DNA from: Kaistia geumhonensis
Lineage (GTDB): Bacteria; Pseudomonadota; Alphaproteobacteria; Rhizobiales; Kaistiaceae
Assembly (NCBI RefSeq): GCF_030815145.1
Contig: NZ_JAUSWJ010000001.1
Location: 3,674,001 to 3,738,000 of the forward strand
Length of the DNA: 64,000 nt
Direction of reading: 5' to 3'
Both the position numbers and the translations under genes were made by a program. Below, in pieces: positions 16,668 through 25,239 of the stretch (positions are counted from its first letter, which is position 1; each line of letters starts with the position of its first letter). The notes beneath the pieces are model-generated. The model worked only from the letters and a program-made list of their open reading frames with translations, was not told where the DNA came from and did not search any database.

Positions 16668-17576
16668 TTGCCCGCCACCCTCTTTTCCGACCGCCTCGCC
16701 GAGACCGCCCGCTCCGTCGAGGCCTGTCTCGACGGTCTCCTCGCCGCCAACCCTGCACCGGGCGAGATCGCCCGGCCGGCGCGCCTCAGGGAAGCGATGC
16801 GCTATGCCCTGCTCGGCGGTGGCAAGCGGCTCCGACCGGCGCTGACCCGCGAGGTGGCGCGGCTTTTCGGCCGGGGCGACGAGGGGGTCACCCGCGCCGG
16901 CGCCGCCATCGAATGCCTGCACGGCTACAGTCTCGTCCATGACGACCTGCCGGCCATGGACGACGACGATCTGCGGCGCGGCCGTCCGACCGTCCACAAG
17001 GCTTTCGACGAGGCGACGGCGATCCTTGCCGGCGACGCCCTGCAGACGCTTGCCTTCGACATCCTCGCCGATCCGGCGACCGACGCGGACGCCACCATCC
17101 GCGCCGAACTCGTGCTCGGCCTCGCGCGCGCCTCCGGTCTCGGCGGCATGGCCGGCGGCCAGATGCTCGATCTCGAAGCCGAGCGCGCTGCGCCGGGCGA
17201 GGACGGCATCCTCGTGCTGCAGGCGATGAAGACCGGCGCGCTGATCCGGTTCTCCTGCGAGGCCGGCGCCATCCTCGGCGGCGCCGATGCCGAGGCGCGC
17301 GCCCGCATCCGCCGCTATGGCGAGATTGTCGGCCTCGCCTTCCAGCTCGCCGACGACCTGCTCGACGTCACTGCGACGCCGGAGGCGATGGGCAAGGCGA
17401 CGGCCAAGGATGCCGGGAGGGGCAAGGCGACGCTGGTCTCTCTCTACGGGATCGCGGCGACCCGCGCGCGGCTCGATGCGCTCGTCGCCGAGGCGGAGGC
17501 CCTGCTCGCGCCGTTCGGCCCCGCCGCTGCCACGCTGGCCGACGCCGCCCGCTTCGTGGCGCTGCGCCAGAGCTGA
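16668..17576 (+). CDS. ispA: farnesyl diphosphate synthase (short-chain polyprenyl synthase)
   Basis: A 302-aa prenyl transferase condensing IPP with DMAPP/GPP. The first Asp-rich motif is D92-D93...D98 (VHDDLPAMDDDD) and the second is D229-D230-D233 (QLADDLLD); GGGKRLRP binds IPP. No ATG lies near the expected N-terminus. TTG 16668, 6 bases after GGAG, is the best start and gives the usual IspA length. In many alphaproteobacteria ispA sits next to dxs, which is absent here. Geranylgeranyl synthase is an alternative. Confidence 0.85.
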   Translation: MPATLFSDRLAETARSVEACLDGLLAANPAPGEIARPARLREAMRYALLGGGKRLRPALTREVARLFGRGDEGVTRAGAAIECLHGYSLVHDDLPAMDDDDLRRGRPTVHKAFDEATAILAGDALQTLAFDILADPATDADATIRAELVLGLARASGLGGMAGGQMLDLEAERAAPGEDGILVLQAMKTGALIRFSCEAGAILGGADAEARARIRRYGEIVGLAFQLADDLLDVTATPEAMGKATAKDAGRGKATLVSLYGIAATRARLDALVAEAEALLAPFGPAAATLADAARFVALRQS

Positions 17577-17693
17577 GGCGCCGGGCGCGCCGTCGCGTCT
17601 TCACGACTCGTTCAGTCTCCCGGCGAAAAGACGGCGCTCTTCACACGGCTTTAGGATTGAACCGCCATCCCTCGGGCATCAACCGGGGAAGCC

Positions 17694-18194
17694 ATGCTCG
17701 CGCGCGTCGTCATTTTGGCCGCAGTCGTCCTCGTGGCCGTCGGGGCCTTGTCCGGCTCGGGGCTCTTGGAACGGCTCGCCCCTGCGCTGACCGGGGCGGC
17801 GGCTCCCGAGCCGACGCCGGAGCGGGGACCGGTCGTGCTCGAGGCGGATGCGAGCGGGCACTATCTCGTGGACGGGTCCGTCGATGGCCGACCCGTCCGT
17901 TTCGTCGTCGATACCGGTGCGACGCGTGTCGCGCTTTCGGCGGAGACAGCGCGTCGCATCGGTCTTTCTGTCGATCGGAGTGCCTTTACCGCTCTCACCA
18001 GAACGGCCAACGGCACCGTCTCGGCCGCTCCTGTCCGGCTCGGGGAGGTGCGGGTGGGCGGGGTGCGTATCGCTGACGTCGATGCGCTCGTGATGCCCGA
18101 GGGTGCGCTCGGCGTCGATCTCCTCGGCATGAGCTTCCTGTCGCGGCTCGGCGGCATCCGCGTCAGCGGCCGGCAGATGGTGCTCTCGCCATGA
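17694..18194 (+). CDS. retropepsin-like aspartic protease, membrane anchored
   Basis: A 166-aa clan AA protein (TIGR02281 type). One N-terminal membrane segment (ARVVILAAVVLVAVGAL) is followed by a Pro-rich linker. The single-domain protease has the active-site motif FVVDTGATRVALS at about residues 78-90 and the later LLGMSFLSRL that marks the family, so it should act as a dimer in the periplasm. Related proteins are common in alphaproteobacteria, but their substrates are mostly unknown. Confidence 0.82.
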   Translation: MLARVVILAAVVLVAVGALSGSGLLERLAPALTGAAAPEPTPERGPVVLEADASGHYLVDGSVDGRPVRFVVDTGATRVALSAETARRIGLSVDRSAFTALTRTANGTVSAAPVRLGEVRVGGVRIADVDALVMPEGALGVDLLGMSFLSRLGGIRVSGRQMVLSP

Positions 18195-18238
18195 TCTCGC
18201 GCCCGCCGTCGTGATTCTGTGATCGAGCGCCCTCTAGA

Positions 18239-18269
18239 GGAAGCGGGAGTTGCTTTGCGGCCCGCTTCC
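18239..18269 (+). repeat. inverted repeat upstream of phosphomannomutase
   Basis: GGAAGCGGG (18239-18247) pairs perfectly with CCCGCTTCC (18261-18269) across a 13-base spacer, 42 bases before the next start. It may be the terminator of the protease gene without a T-run, a leader hairpin, or a protein site. Confidence 0.4.
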
Positions 18270-18310
18270 GCGCAAATCTCTCGCTTGCCATCCCGAAGGA
18301 GTCTTCCCGT

Positions 18311-19810
18311 ATGTTTCCAAAGCCCGTCCCCAAGCTGCTCCGCAACACCTACGACTTCGAATCGAAGCCGATGGTGAAGCCAACCGGCTTCCGGGAATAC
18401 GACGCGCGGTGGCTCTTCAACGACGAGCTCAACCTGATGGGCGTCCAGGCGCTCGGCATGGGCCTCGGCACGCTGCTCGGCGAGATGGGCATCAAGAAGG
18501 AGATCGTGACCGGCCACGACTACCGGTCCTACTCCTCGGCGATCAAGCTGGCGCTCGTGACCGGCCTGATGGCGGCCGGTGCCAAGGTGCACGATATCGG
18601 CCTCGCCGTGACGCCGATGGCCTATTTCGCCCAGTTCGAGCTCGACGTGCCGGCCGTGGCGATGGTCACCGCATCGCATAACGAGAATGGCTGGACCGGC
18701 GTCAAGATGGGCGCGGCGCGGCCGCTGACCTTCGGCCCGGACGAGATGAGCCGGCTCAAGGAGATCGTGCTGTCGGCCGCCTTCGATCTTTCGGGCGGCG
18801 GCTCCTATGTCTTCCACGAGAATTTCCCGGCCATCTACATGGCCGACATGACCAACCGTCCGAAGCTCACGCGGCCGATCAAGGTCATCGCCGCCTGCGG
18901 CAACGGCACGGCCGGCGCCTTCGCGCCCAAGGTCCTTGAGATGATCGGCGCCGATGTCATCCCGATGGATGCCGATCTCGACTACACCTTCCCGCGCTAC
19001 AATCCCAACCCCGAAGACATGAAGATGCTGCACGCGATCCGCGATGCGGTGCTCGAGCATGGCGCCGAGGTCGGGCTCGGCTTCGACGGCGACGGCGACC
19101 GGTGCGGCGTGGTGGACGATACCGGCGACGAGATCTTCGCCGACAAGGTGGGCGTCATGCTGGCGCGCGACCTCTCGGGTCTCTATCCGAACGCGACCTT
19201 CGTCGTGGACGTGAAGTCCACCGGCCTGTTCGCGACCGATCCGATCCTGAAGGCGAACGGCGTCAAGGCGGACTACTGGAAGACCGGGCATTCCTACATC
19301 AAGCGCCGGGTCAATGCGTTGAACGCGCTGGCGGGCTTCGAGAAGTCGGGCCACTACTTCTTCAACAAGCCGATCGGCCGCGGCTATGACGACGGCCTCG
19401 TCTCCGCCCTCGCGATCCTCGACATGCTCGACCGCAATCCGGGCAAGAAGCTCTCCGAGCTCAAGAACGCACTGCCCAAGACCTGGGGCTCGCCGACCAT
19501 GTCGCCGCATTGCGACGACGAGGTGAAGTATGGCGTCATCGACAAGGTCGTGAAGCGCTTCGAGGACATGAAGGCCAAGGGCGAGCCCGTCGCCGGCCAG
19601 ACCATCGTCGATCTCGTGACCGTCAACGGCGTCCGCATCACCAACGAGGACGGGACCTGGGGTCTGGTCCGCGCGTCGTCGAACAAGCCGGAACTGGTGG
19701 TCGTCGTCGAGAGCCCGGTCTCCGAGGCGCGCATGCGCGAGATGTTCCACGCCGTCGACGGCGTGCTGCGCGAGAATCCCGAGGTCGGCGCCTACAACCA
19801 GACCATCTGA
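18311..19810 (+). CDS. phosphomannomutase/phosphoglucomutase
   Basis: A 499-aa alpha-D-phosphohexomutase that interconverts hexose 1- and 6-phosphates for surface polysaccharide and LPS precursors. The phosphoserine loop is MVTASHNENGWTGVK (about residues 118-132), the metal loop is FDGDGDRCG, and the C-terminal phosphate loop is VRASSNKPELVV. AAGGAG precedes the ATG. An aldose 1-epimerase gene follows on the same strand, consistent with a sugar-metabolism pair. Confidence 0.93.
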   Translation: MFPKPVPKLLRNTYDFESKPMVKPTGFREYDARWLFNDELNLMGVQALGMGLGTLLGEMGIKKEIVTGHDYRSYSSAIKLALVTGLMAAGAKVHDIGLAVTPMAYFAQFELDVPAVAMVTASHNENGWTGVKMGAARPLTFGPDEMSRLKEIVLSAAFDLSGGGSYVFHENFPAIYMADMTNRPKLTRPIKVIAACGNGTAGAFAPKVLEMIGADVIPMDADLDYTFPRYNPNPEDMKMLHAIRDAVLEHGAEVGLGFDGDGDRCGVVDDTGDEIFADKVGVMLARDLSGLYPNATFVVDVKSTGLFATDPILKANGVKADYWKTGHSYIKRRVNALNALAGFEKSGHYFFNKPIGRGYDDGLVSALAILDMLDRNPGKKLSELKNALPKTWGSPTMSPHCDDEVKYGVIDKVVKRFEDMKAKGEPVAGQTIVDLVTVNGVRITNEDGTWGLVRASSNKPELVVVVESPVSEARMREMFHAVDGVLRENPEVGAYNQTI

Positions 19811-19897
19811 CGGCCGCGCAGACCGCATGCGGCGCTCCGCCGGACGGTGAGCCGTGTGCGGGACATTCGAAGAGAACAGGACCGGGAGACGCCCATC

Positions 19898-20908
19898 ATG
19901 AACGCCACGCCCTTCGGCACCATGCCCGACGGAACCAGGGTCGAGGCCGTGACGATCGCCGCGGGCGGTCTGTCCGCGCGGATCATCACCTATGGCGCGA
20001 TCATCCAGGACGTGCGGCTCGCGGGCGTTCCGCATCCGCTCGTGCTCGGCTTCCCGACGCTCGCCGGCTATCTCAACAATCCGAACTATTTCGGTGCCGT
20101 AGCCGGCCGCTATGCCAACCGCATCGCCGGCGGCCGCTTCTCGATCGACGGCAAGAGCTTCCAGCTCTCGCAGAACGAGGGCCAGAACCATCTTCATGGC
20201 GGCACCGACGGCTATGGCGCGCGCGTCTGGTCGATCCTCGATATCGACGAAGCCAGTGTCACGCTCGGCCTCGACGATCCGGACGGCACGAGCGGCTATC
20301 CGGGGCGCGTCAAGACGGAACTGACCTATTCGGTCGAGGAGCCGGGGACGCTGAGGACCAGCATCCGCGCCACGACCGACGCGCCGACGATCGTCAATCT
20401 CGCCCAGCACAGCTATTTCAATCTCGCCGGCGGCGGCACGATCCGCGACCATCTCCTGACGATCCCCGCCGAGACCTATCTCCCGATCGACGCCGCCAAG
20501 ATCCCGACCGGTGAGCGCCGGCCGGTCGCCGGAACGCCGTTCGATTTCCGGGCCGAGCGCCCGGTCGGAACCGATCCGGATGCCGTCGTCGATACCTACG
20601 ACCACAACTACAACGTCACCGAAGGCCGCACGGCGATCCCGCATCTGCTGGCGCGGCTCGTTTCGCCGAAAAGCGGCGTGGCGCTGGAGGTTCATTCCAC
20701 CGAGCCGGGCGTCCAGTTCTATGGCGGGCAGATGATCGCCTGCCGCGATCCCGGTCTCACCGGCGAGTTGCACGGCGCGAATGCCGGGCTCTGCCTCGAG
20801 CCGCAGATCTATCCGGATTCGCCCAACCAGCCCGGCTTTCCGAGCGCCGTGCTGAGGCCGGGCGAGATCTACCGCCAGGAGACGCTGTTCGTCTTCTCGC
20901 GTGCGTGA
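19898..20908 (+). CDS. galM: aldose 1-epimerase (galactose mutarotase)
   Basis: A 336-aa mutarotase interconverting alpha and beta anomers of aldoses. Substrate residues appear in NRIAGGRFSIDGKSF, NHLHGGTDGYGARVW, AQHSYFNLAG (catalytic His) and GLCLEPQIYPDSPNQ (catalytic Glu). The ATG at 19898 follows a GGGAG site. It lacks a signal peptide, so it is cytoplasmic. Confidence 0.92.
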   Translation: MNATPFGTMPDGTRVEAVTIAAGGLSARIITYGAIIQDVRLAGVPHPLVLGFPTLAGYLNNPNYFGAVAGRYANRIAGGRFSIDGKSFQLSQNEGQNHLHGGTDGYGARVWSILDIDEASVTLGLDDPDGTSGYPGRVKTELTYSVEEPGTLRTSIRATTDAPTIVNLAQHSYFNLAGGGTIRDHLLTIPAETYLPIDAAKIPTGERRPVAGTPFDFRAERPVGTDPDAVVDTYDHNYNVTEGRTAIPHLLARLVSPKSGVALEVHSTEPGVQFYGGQMIACRDPGLTGELHGANAGLCLEPQIYPDSPNQPGFPSAVLRPGEIYRQETLFVFSRA

Positions 20909-20984
20909 GGCGCGCGGGCCGCGCGCGGGGACGCGGCCACGACGTCGATTGTGAAGTCACCTTCCAGATAAACAGGGGCAAATC

Positions 20985-21491
20985 ATGATGAACCGCGCCG
21001 GCCGCGTGGCCGCTTCCCTCCTCGCCATCGTCTCGCTCGCCAGTTGCGCGAGTACCTCCGTGATGCCGCTCTCGGCCGACACGATCCAGGTCACCGCGCA
21101 GGCCGATCCCGATTGCGGCCCGTCCGGCGCCCAGACCGCGGCGCTCAAGCGAGCGGCCGTCGAGACGCTGCGCCGCGGCTTCGACAACTTCGTCATCGTC
21201 GGCATCCAGCAGGCCAACAATACCCGCGTGACCGGCTATACCCCGGTCCAGGCGCAGACCCAGACCGACGGTTTCGGCACCACCGCCGGCAACACGGCCT
21301 TCGTCTCCGGCCGCTCGACCACGACCTATACCGGCGGTCAGGCGATCATCGGCGGCTCCTATGATCAGGTCCTGACGGTGCAGATGTTCCGGATGGGCGA
21401 TCCGGGCTCGGAGCGCGCGATCTCCGCCCGTACGACGCTCGGCCCCAACTGGCAGAAGGCCGTCGCGTCCAAGGACGACGATTTCTGCTGA
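20985..21491 (+). CDS. small lipoprotein of unknown function
   Basis: A 168-aa protein with a lipoprotein signal (lipobox LASC at about residues 18-21), so it is probably outer-membrane anchored. The mature part contains two further cysteines (DCGPSG and the C-terminal DDDFC) and a Gln/Thr/Gly-rich middle (VQAQTQTDGFGTTAGNTAF). No known domain is recognised. Two adjacent ATGs (20985 and 20988) can start it; GGGG precedes them. Confidence 0.7.
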   Translation: MMNRAGRVAASLLAIVSLASCASTSVMPLSADTIQVTAQADPDCGPSGAQTAALKRAAVETLRRGFDNFVIVGIQQANNTRVTGYTPVQAQTQTDGFGTTAGNTAFVSGRSTTTYTGGQAIIGGSYDQVLTVQMFRMGDPGSERAISARTTLGPNWQKAVASKDDDFC

Positions 21492-21600
21492 GGCGGAAGG
21501 CCGGCCGCACGGCCTTTGCAATTCGTTCGAAAGTGCGCATTTCTAGGTGATCGGCGCTCCCTTCGGGGCGCCGGTCGGCTTTGGAAGGGCCGCACGCAGC

Positions 21601-22857
21601 ATGAGCACGAACCGCTCGACCCATATCCGCCTCACCTCGCATCCCGGCGCCCAGGCGCCGGTGCGCTTTCCGATCCGCTGGGGCGCGAGCGACCCGCAGA
21701 AGCGAGGTCCGGTGATCGGCAGTGTCGCCAATCCGGCCGACCGCAACGCGATCGGCACGCATGGCGGCTCCTATTCGCTCTATCGCGCGCTCGCCGTCTC
21801 GTCCGGCGCGCTCAACCCGATCCAGCGGCCCGACCTCCGCAACACGGCGCCGGTCGTCGAGATCGGTCCGCATCCGCAATGGTCGGAGCCCGGCCGCATC
21901 GTCTCGCTCGATCCGTTCGGCCATCGCGCGCAAGAGATCTTCGCCGGTCTCATCGCCGAGGGCATCGATATCCGCCCGACCATCGCCATCACCAAGGCGC
22001 GGCTCACCATGGCCGAGCTGCACGAGGCGATCAGGCTGAAGCGCCTTGCCATCGACGGCTCGATCGTCCGCGACAATGGCGATGTCTCGGTGACGAAGGC
22101 GGCGATCGACCCGGTCTGGCACCTGCCGGGCATTGCGGCGCGGTTCGGCGTCGCCGAGGACCAACTGCGGCGGACGCTGTTCGAGCAGACGGGCGGCATG
22201 TATCCCGAGCTCGTGACGCGGCCCGATCTCGACGTGTTTCTCCCCCCGATCGGCGGCACGACGATCTACGTCTTCGGCGATCCGGCGGCGCTGTCCGATC
22301 CGACGCGCACGCTCGCCTGCCGCGTCCACGACGAATGCAACGGCTCCGACGTGTTCGGTTCCGACATCTGCACCTGCCGGCCCTACCTCATCCAGGGCAT
22401 CGAGGAGGCGGTGAAGGAGGCGCAGAAGGGCGGCGTCGGCCTCGTCGTCTACAACAGGAAGGAAGGCCGCGCCCTCGGCGAGGTGACGAAGTTCCTCGTC
22501 TACAACGCGCGCAAGCGTCAGGAGGGCGGCGATCAGGCGGCGACCTATTTCGAGCGGACGGAATGCGTCGCGGGCGTCCAGGACGCGCGCTTCCAGCAAT
22601 TGATGCCCGACGTGCTGCACTGGCTCGGCATCACCCGCATCGACCGCTTCATCTCGATGTCGGACATGAAATACGACGCGATCATCGCCTCGGGCATCGA
22701 GATCGTCGAGCGCGTGCCGATCCCCGAGGACCTGATCCCGCCGGACGCCCGCGTCGAGATCGACGCCAAGAAGGCGCACGGCTATTTCAGCGCCGCGCCG
22801 CCACCCTCGACCGAGGACCTCACGAAGACGGTCGGCCGGCCGCTGGAGAAATACTAG
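21601..22857 (+). CDS. GTP cyclohydrolase II-like protein, URC1 type
   Basis: A 418-aa protein with an N-terminal GTP_CH_N domain (about 1-190) and a C-terminal cyclohydrolase II domain. The zinc cysteines are C246, C257 and C259 (HDECNGSDVFGSDICTC), with RibA-like spacing, followed by NRKEGRALGEVTKF. True RibA proteins are about 200 residues and often fused to RibB; this architecture is that of URC1, which in yeast starts uracil breakdown. The DUF1688 (urc4) gene at 23506 supports that reading. The ATG at 21601 is preferred to GTG 21547 because GGAAGG lies upstream. Confidence 0.85.
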   Translation: MSTNRSTHIRLTSHPGAQAPVRFPIRWGASDPQKRGPVIGSVANPADRNAIGTHGGSYSLYRALAVSSGALNPIQRPDLRNTAPVVEIGPHPQWSEPGRIVSLDPFGHRAQEIFAGLIAEGIDIRPTIAITKARLTMAELHEAIRLKRLAIDGSIVRDNGDVSVTKAAIDPVWHLPGIAARFGVAEDQLRRTLFEQTGGMYPELVTRPDLDVFLPPIGGTTIYVFGDPAALSDPTRTLACRVHDECNGSDVFGSDICTCRPYLIQGIEEAVKEAQKGGVGLVVYNRKEGRALGEVTKFLVYNARKRQEGGDQAATYFERTECVAGVQDARFQQLMPDVLHWLGITRIDRFISMSDMKYDAIIASGIEIVERVPIPEDLIPPDARVEIDAKKAHGYFSAAPPPSTEDLTKTVGRPLEKY

Positions 22858-22915
22858 GCTCGCCAGACGTAAGGCCATGATCGGCAGGTTTGCCGAACAG
22901 GGTGGAGTGAAGGTT

Positions 22916-23305
22916 ATGCGCATCTGCGCTTGCGCGATGCTTGTCCAAGACGATCGGCTTCTGCTCGGAAAGCGCGCACCGCATCGCAAGGCCTATGCCG
23001 GCAAGTGGGATTTGATCGGGGGCCGTGTCGAGGACGGTGAGGCGCTCGAGGATGCCCTTGCGCGCGAATTGCGCGAGGAGCTTGGGATCATGCCCGTCAA
23101 TTGGGACAATCTCGGCAGTCTCCTCGATACACAAGAGCCGGTCATCTACCATATGTTCGCCGTTCGCAGCTGGACCGGCGGCCAGCCGAGAATCGCGAAC
23201 CACGAACATTCAGCGCTGCGCTGGTTCACGGTGGCGGAGGCGTGTGACCTGACCGACCTGGCGCTCAGTGAATACCGTTCTGTGTTCAGGGGGCTCGCTC
23301 TTTGA
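22916..23305 (+). CDS. Nudix hydrolase (MutT-like)
   Basis: A 129-aa Nudix protein that hydrolyses a nucleoside-diphosphate-X compound. The Nudix box is GGRVEDGEALEDALARELRE followed by ELGI, with all expected acidic residues. Base composition looks lower in G+C and less codon-biased than both neighbours. It interrupts the urc1-urc4 pair, suggesting a later insertion. The ATG at 22916 has GGAG/AAGG upstream; ATG 22877 is an alternative. The substrate is unknown; oxidised or damaged pyrimidine nucleotides would fit the neighbourhood. Confidence 0.8.
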   Translation: MRICACAMLVQDDRLLLGKRAPHRKAYAGKWDLIGGRVEDGEALEDALARELREELGIMPVNWDNLGSLLDTQEPVIYHMFAVRSWTGGQPRIANHEHSALRWFTVAEACDLTDLALSEYRSVFRGLAL

Positions 23306-23448
23306 GAGGGGATTGAGCTGGCTTATCCTCTCGCTGCCTTGCGGGTGCGTCAGCTTGAGGGGCGACTCTTCGCGATGCAAAGGACAACCCGGGACAACTG
23401 CTGTTTTCACGGTCCTCGCATTTCCGTCTTCGACCGAGTGACGCCTTT

Positions 23449-23463
23449 ACAGGCTCGGCCTGT
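23449..23463 (+). repeat. short hairpin upstream of urc4
   Basis: ACAGGC-TCG-GCCTGT is a perfect 6-bp stem with a 3-base loop in the roughly 200-base gap between the Nudix gene and urc4. There is no T-run. It may be a regulator site or leader hairpin; otherwise I see nothing in this gap. Confidence 0.3.
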
Positions 23464-23505
23464 AGTGCAATGAGGCCCGGGTCGCTCAGTTCAGGGAATT
23501 CTATC

Positions 23506-24729
23506 TTGGCCACAGCTTCCTCGCTCCTTTCCGCGGCAGCCGTGCGCGAGCGGGCGCATCGGCTCTACGAACTCGGCATCGAGGGCGAGCTCGAGCATTT
23601 CGACGTGCGGCTCGACCGGCTGCCGGCGACGGCCGACTTCGTGCTTTCGACGATGCGCGCGGCCTATCCCGATCTCGACATCCCCTATCATTCGCGCTGG
23701 CGCCATTTCGAGGCCGGCGACATCAACCGCTGGGGCGGTCTCGTCGATGCCTCGGGCCTTGCCGAGCATCCGCTCCGCTTCGGCCGCGCCGCCTATGATC
23801 TCGCCATCGTCAGCGTGCTGCTCGACGCCGGCGCCGGTCCCGACTGGCGCTACGAGGAGGCCGTGACGGGCGGCACCTATGCCCGCTCCGAAGGCCTCGG
23901 CGTCGCCAGCTTCGCGATGTTCACCTCCGGCCTCTTCTCGGCCGACCCCGCCGATCCGCTGCGCGCCGACGCCAGCGCGCTCGCCGCGCTGACGGCCGAC
24001 GAACTCGCCGCGGGCCTGCAGGTCTCGCCGTCCAACCCGATCGTCGGTCTCGAAGGGCGCGTCGCGCTGTTGAACGCGCTCGGGCGCACCGTCGCGGAGC
24101 GGCCCGACCTTTTCGGCGAGGACGAGGCGCGGCCGGGCGGTCTCTTCGATGCCTGCGTCGCCGCCGCCGGGGAGGCGAGCATCGCGGCGCCCGCCGTGCT
24201 CGCCCTCGTGCTCGACGGGCTGGGCGGGATCTGGCCCGGACGGATCATGATCGACGGCGTTCGCCTCGGCGACACCTGGCGGCACACGAAGCTCGTCACC
24301 GACGATGCCACCACCCAGCTCGCACCCTTCCACAAACTCTCGCAGTGGCTGACCTATTCGCTGCTGGAGCCGCTCCTGTGGACCGGCGTCGCCGTCGAGG
24401 ATGTCGACGGGCTGACGGGGCTGCCGGAATACCGGAACGGCGGCCTCTTCATCGATATGGGCGTGCTCGTGCCGCGCCGCCGCGACGCGCTGTCGAGGAC
24501 GTGGCATGTCGACGACGAGTTCATCGTGGAATGGCGCGCCCTGACCGTGGCGCTTCTCGACCACACCGCCGACATGATCCGCGAGCGGCTCGGCGTCGAT
24601 CGCGTCGCGCTGCCTCTCGCCAAGGTGCTGCAGGGCGGCACCTGGGCCGCGGGCCGCAAGGTCGCGGCCGAGAAGCGCGCTGGCGGTGCGCCGCCGCTCA
24701 CGATCGCCAGCGACGGGACGGTGTTCTGA
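23506..24729 (+). CDS. URC4/urg3 family protein (DUF1688), pyrimidine catabolism
   Basis: A protein of about 407 residues in the DUF1688 family, known in fungi as URC4/urg3 and required with URC1 for uracil breakdown; its chemistry is not established. Recognisable stretches are LLSAAAVRERAHRLYELG, PYHSRWRHFEAGDINRWGGL and LPEYRNGGLFIDMGVL. TTG 23506 follows an AGGGA site at good spacing and matches the family N-terminus; ATG 23470 has no visible ribosome site. The uracil phosphoribosyltransferase usually found with the pair is not in the window. Confidence 0.85.
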   Translation: MATASSLLSAAAVRERAHRLYELGIEGELEHFDVRLDRLPATADFVLSTMRAAYPDLDIPYHSRWRHFEAGDINRWGGLVDASGLAEHPLRFGRAAYDLAIVSVLLDAGAGPDWRYEEAVTGGTYARSEGLGVASFAMFTSGLFSADPADPLRADASALAALTADELAAGLQVSPSNPIVGLEGRVALLNALGRTVAERPDLFGEDEARPGGLFDACVAAAGEASIAAPAVLALVLDGLGGIWPGRIMIDGVRLGDTWRHTKLVTDDATTQLAPFHKLSQWLTYSLLEPLLWTGVAVEDVDGLTGLPEYRNGGLFIDMGVLVPRRRDALSRTWHVDDEFIVEWRALTVALLDHTADMIRERLGVDRVALPLAKVLQGGTWAAGRKVAAEKRAGGAPPLTIASDGTVF

Positions 24730-24738
24730 GCGCCGTCC

Positions 24739-25239
24739 TCAGCGCTTCCGCTCGACGACGAGATAGTGCCAGGCGAGCAGGATGGGCCCGATGGTCAGCG
24801 CGACATCGGCGAGGTTGAAGACGAACAGGCCGCGGTCGCCGAGGTGGAGATAGAGGAAATCCACCACATGGCCGAAGCGGACGCGGTCGATGAGATTGCC
24901 GATCGCGCCGCCGGTGATGAGCGCGAAGCCGATCGCCACCAGCCGCCCGCCGTCACGCGCGGTCGCCCACAGCCAGAGCACGACGAGGGTGATCAGCGCC
25001 GTGCCGCCGACGAGCAGAAGGCTGTCGAAGCCATGCGCGAAGGAGAACGCGACGCCGGTGTTGTGGACCCTGTAGAGCGCCAGGATCGGCAGCAGCTCGA
25101 TGCCGTGCTGGTAGTCGAGCCGCGCCTCGGCGATCGCCTTCGAGATCTGGTCGACGATGACGACGGCCGCGATGATCGCCAGCCCGAGCGCGGACAGCGG
25201 CCCGGGCGGCCGGGTGCCGGTTTGGGTCGTTTCGGTCAT
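24739..25239 (-). CDS. lspA: lipoprotein signal peptidase
   Basis: A 166-aa inner-membrane aspartic protease (signal peptidase II) that cleaves lipoprotein signal peptides. There are four hydrophobic segments. The catalytic aspartates lie in GGAIGNLIDRVRFG and FNLADVALTIG. It is the last gene of a three-gene minus-strand run, its start overlapping the stop of the RNA methyltransferase gene by 4 bases. Substrates in this window include the lipoproteins at 20985, 36215 and 41836. Confidence 0.95.
   Translation of the reverse strand: MTETTQTGTRPPGPLSALGLAIIAAVVIVDQISKAIAEARLDYQHGIELLPILALYRVHNTGVAFSFAHGFDSLLLVGGTALITLVVLWLWATARDGGRLVAIGFALITGGAIGNLIDRVRFGHVVDFLYLHLGDRGLFVFNLADVALTIGPILLAWHYLVVERKR

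Noticed and set aside
17861-20773. A 970-residue open frame on the minus strand, and similar long frames such as 50015-52927 (+), 2485-4422 (-) and 39659-41761 (-)
   Set aside because: They lie antisense to or out of frame with clear genes, are rich in Arg, Ala, Gly, Asp and His, and show no domain. They result from the high G+C third-position bias.
21601-22857. Riboflavin-pathway ribA call
   Set aside because: The length, the N-terminal GTP_CH_N domain and the DUF1688 neighbour fit URC1 better; no other rib gene or FMN riboswitch is seen.
23306-23505. Possible tRNA fragment or attachment site after the Nudix gene
   Set aside because: The only structure is a 6-bp hairpin; no cloverleaf, anticodon arm or integrase gene is present.
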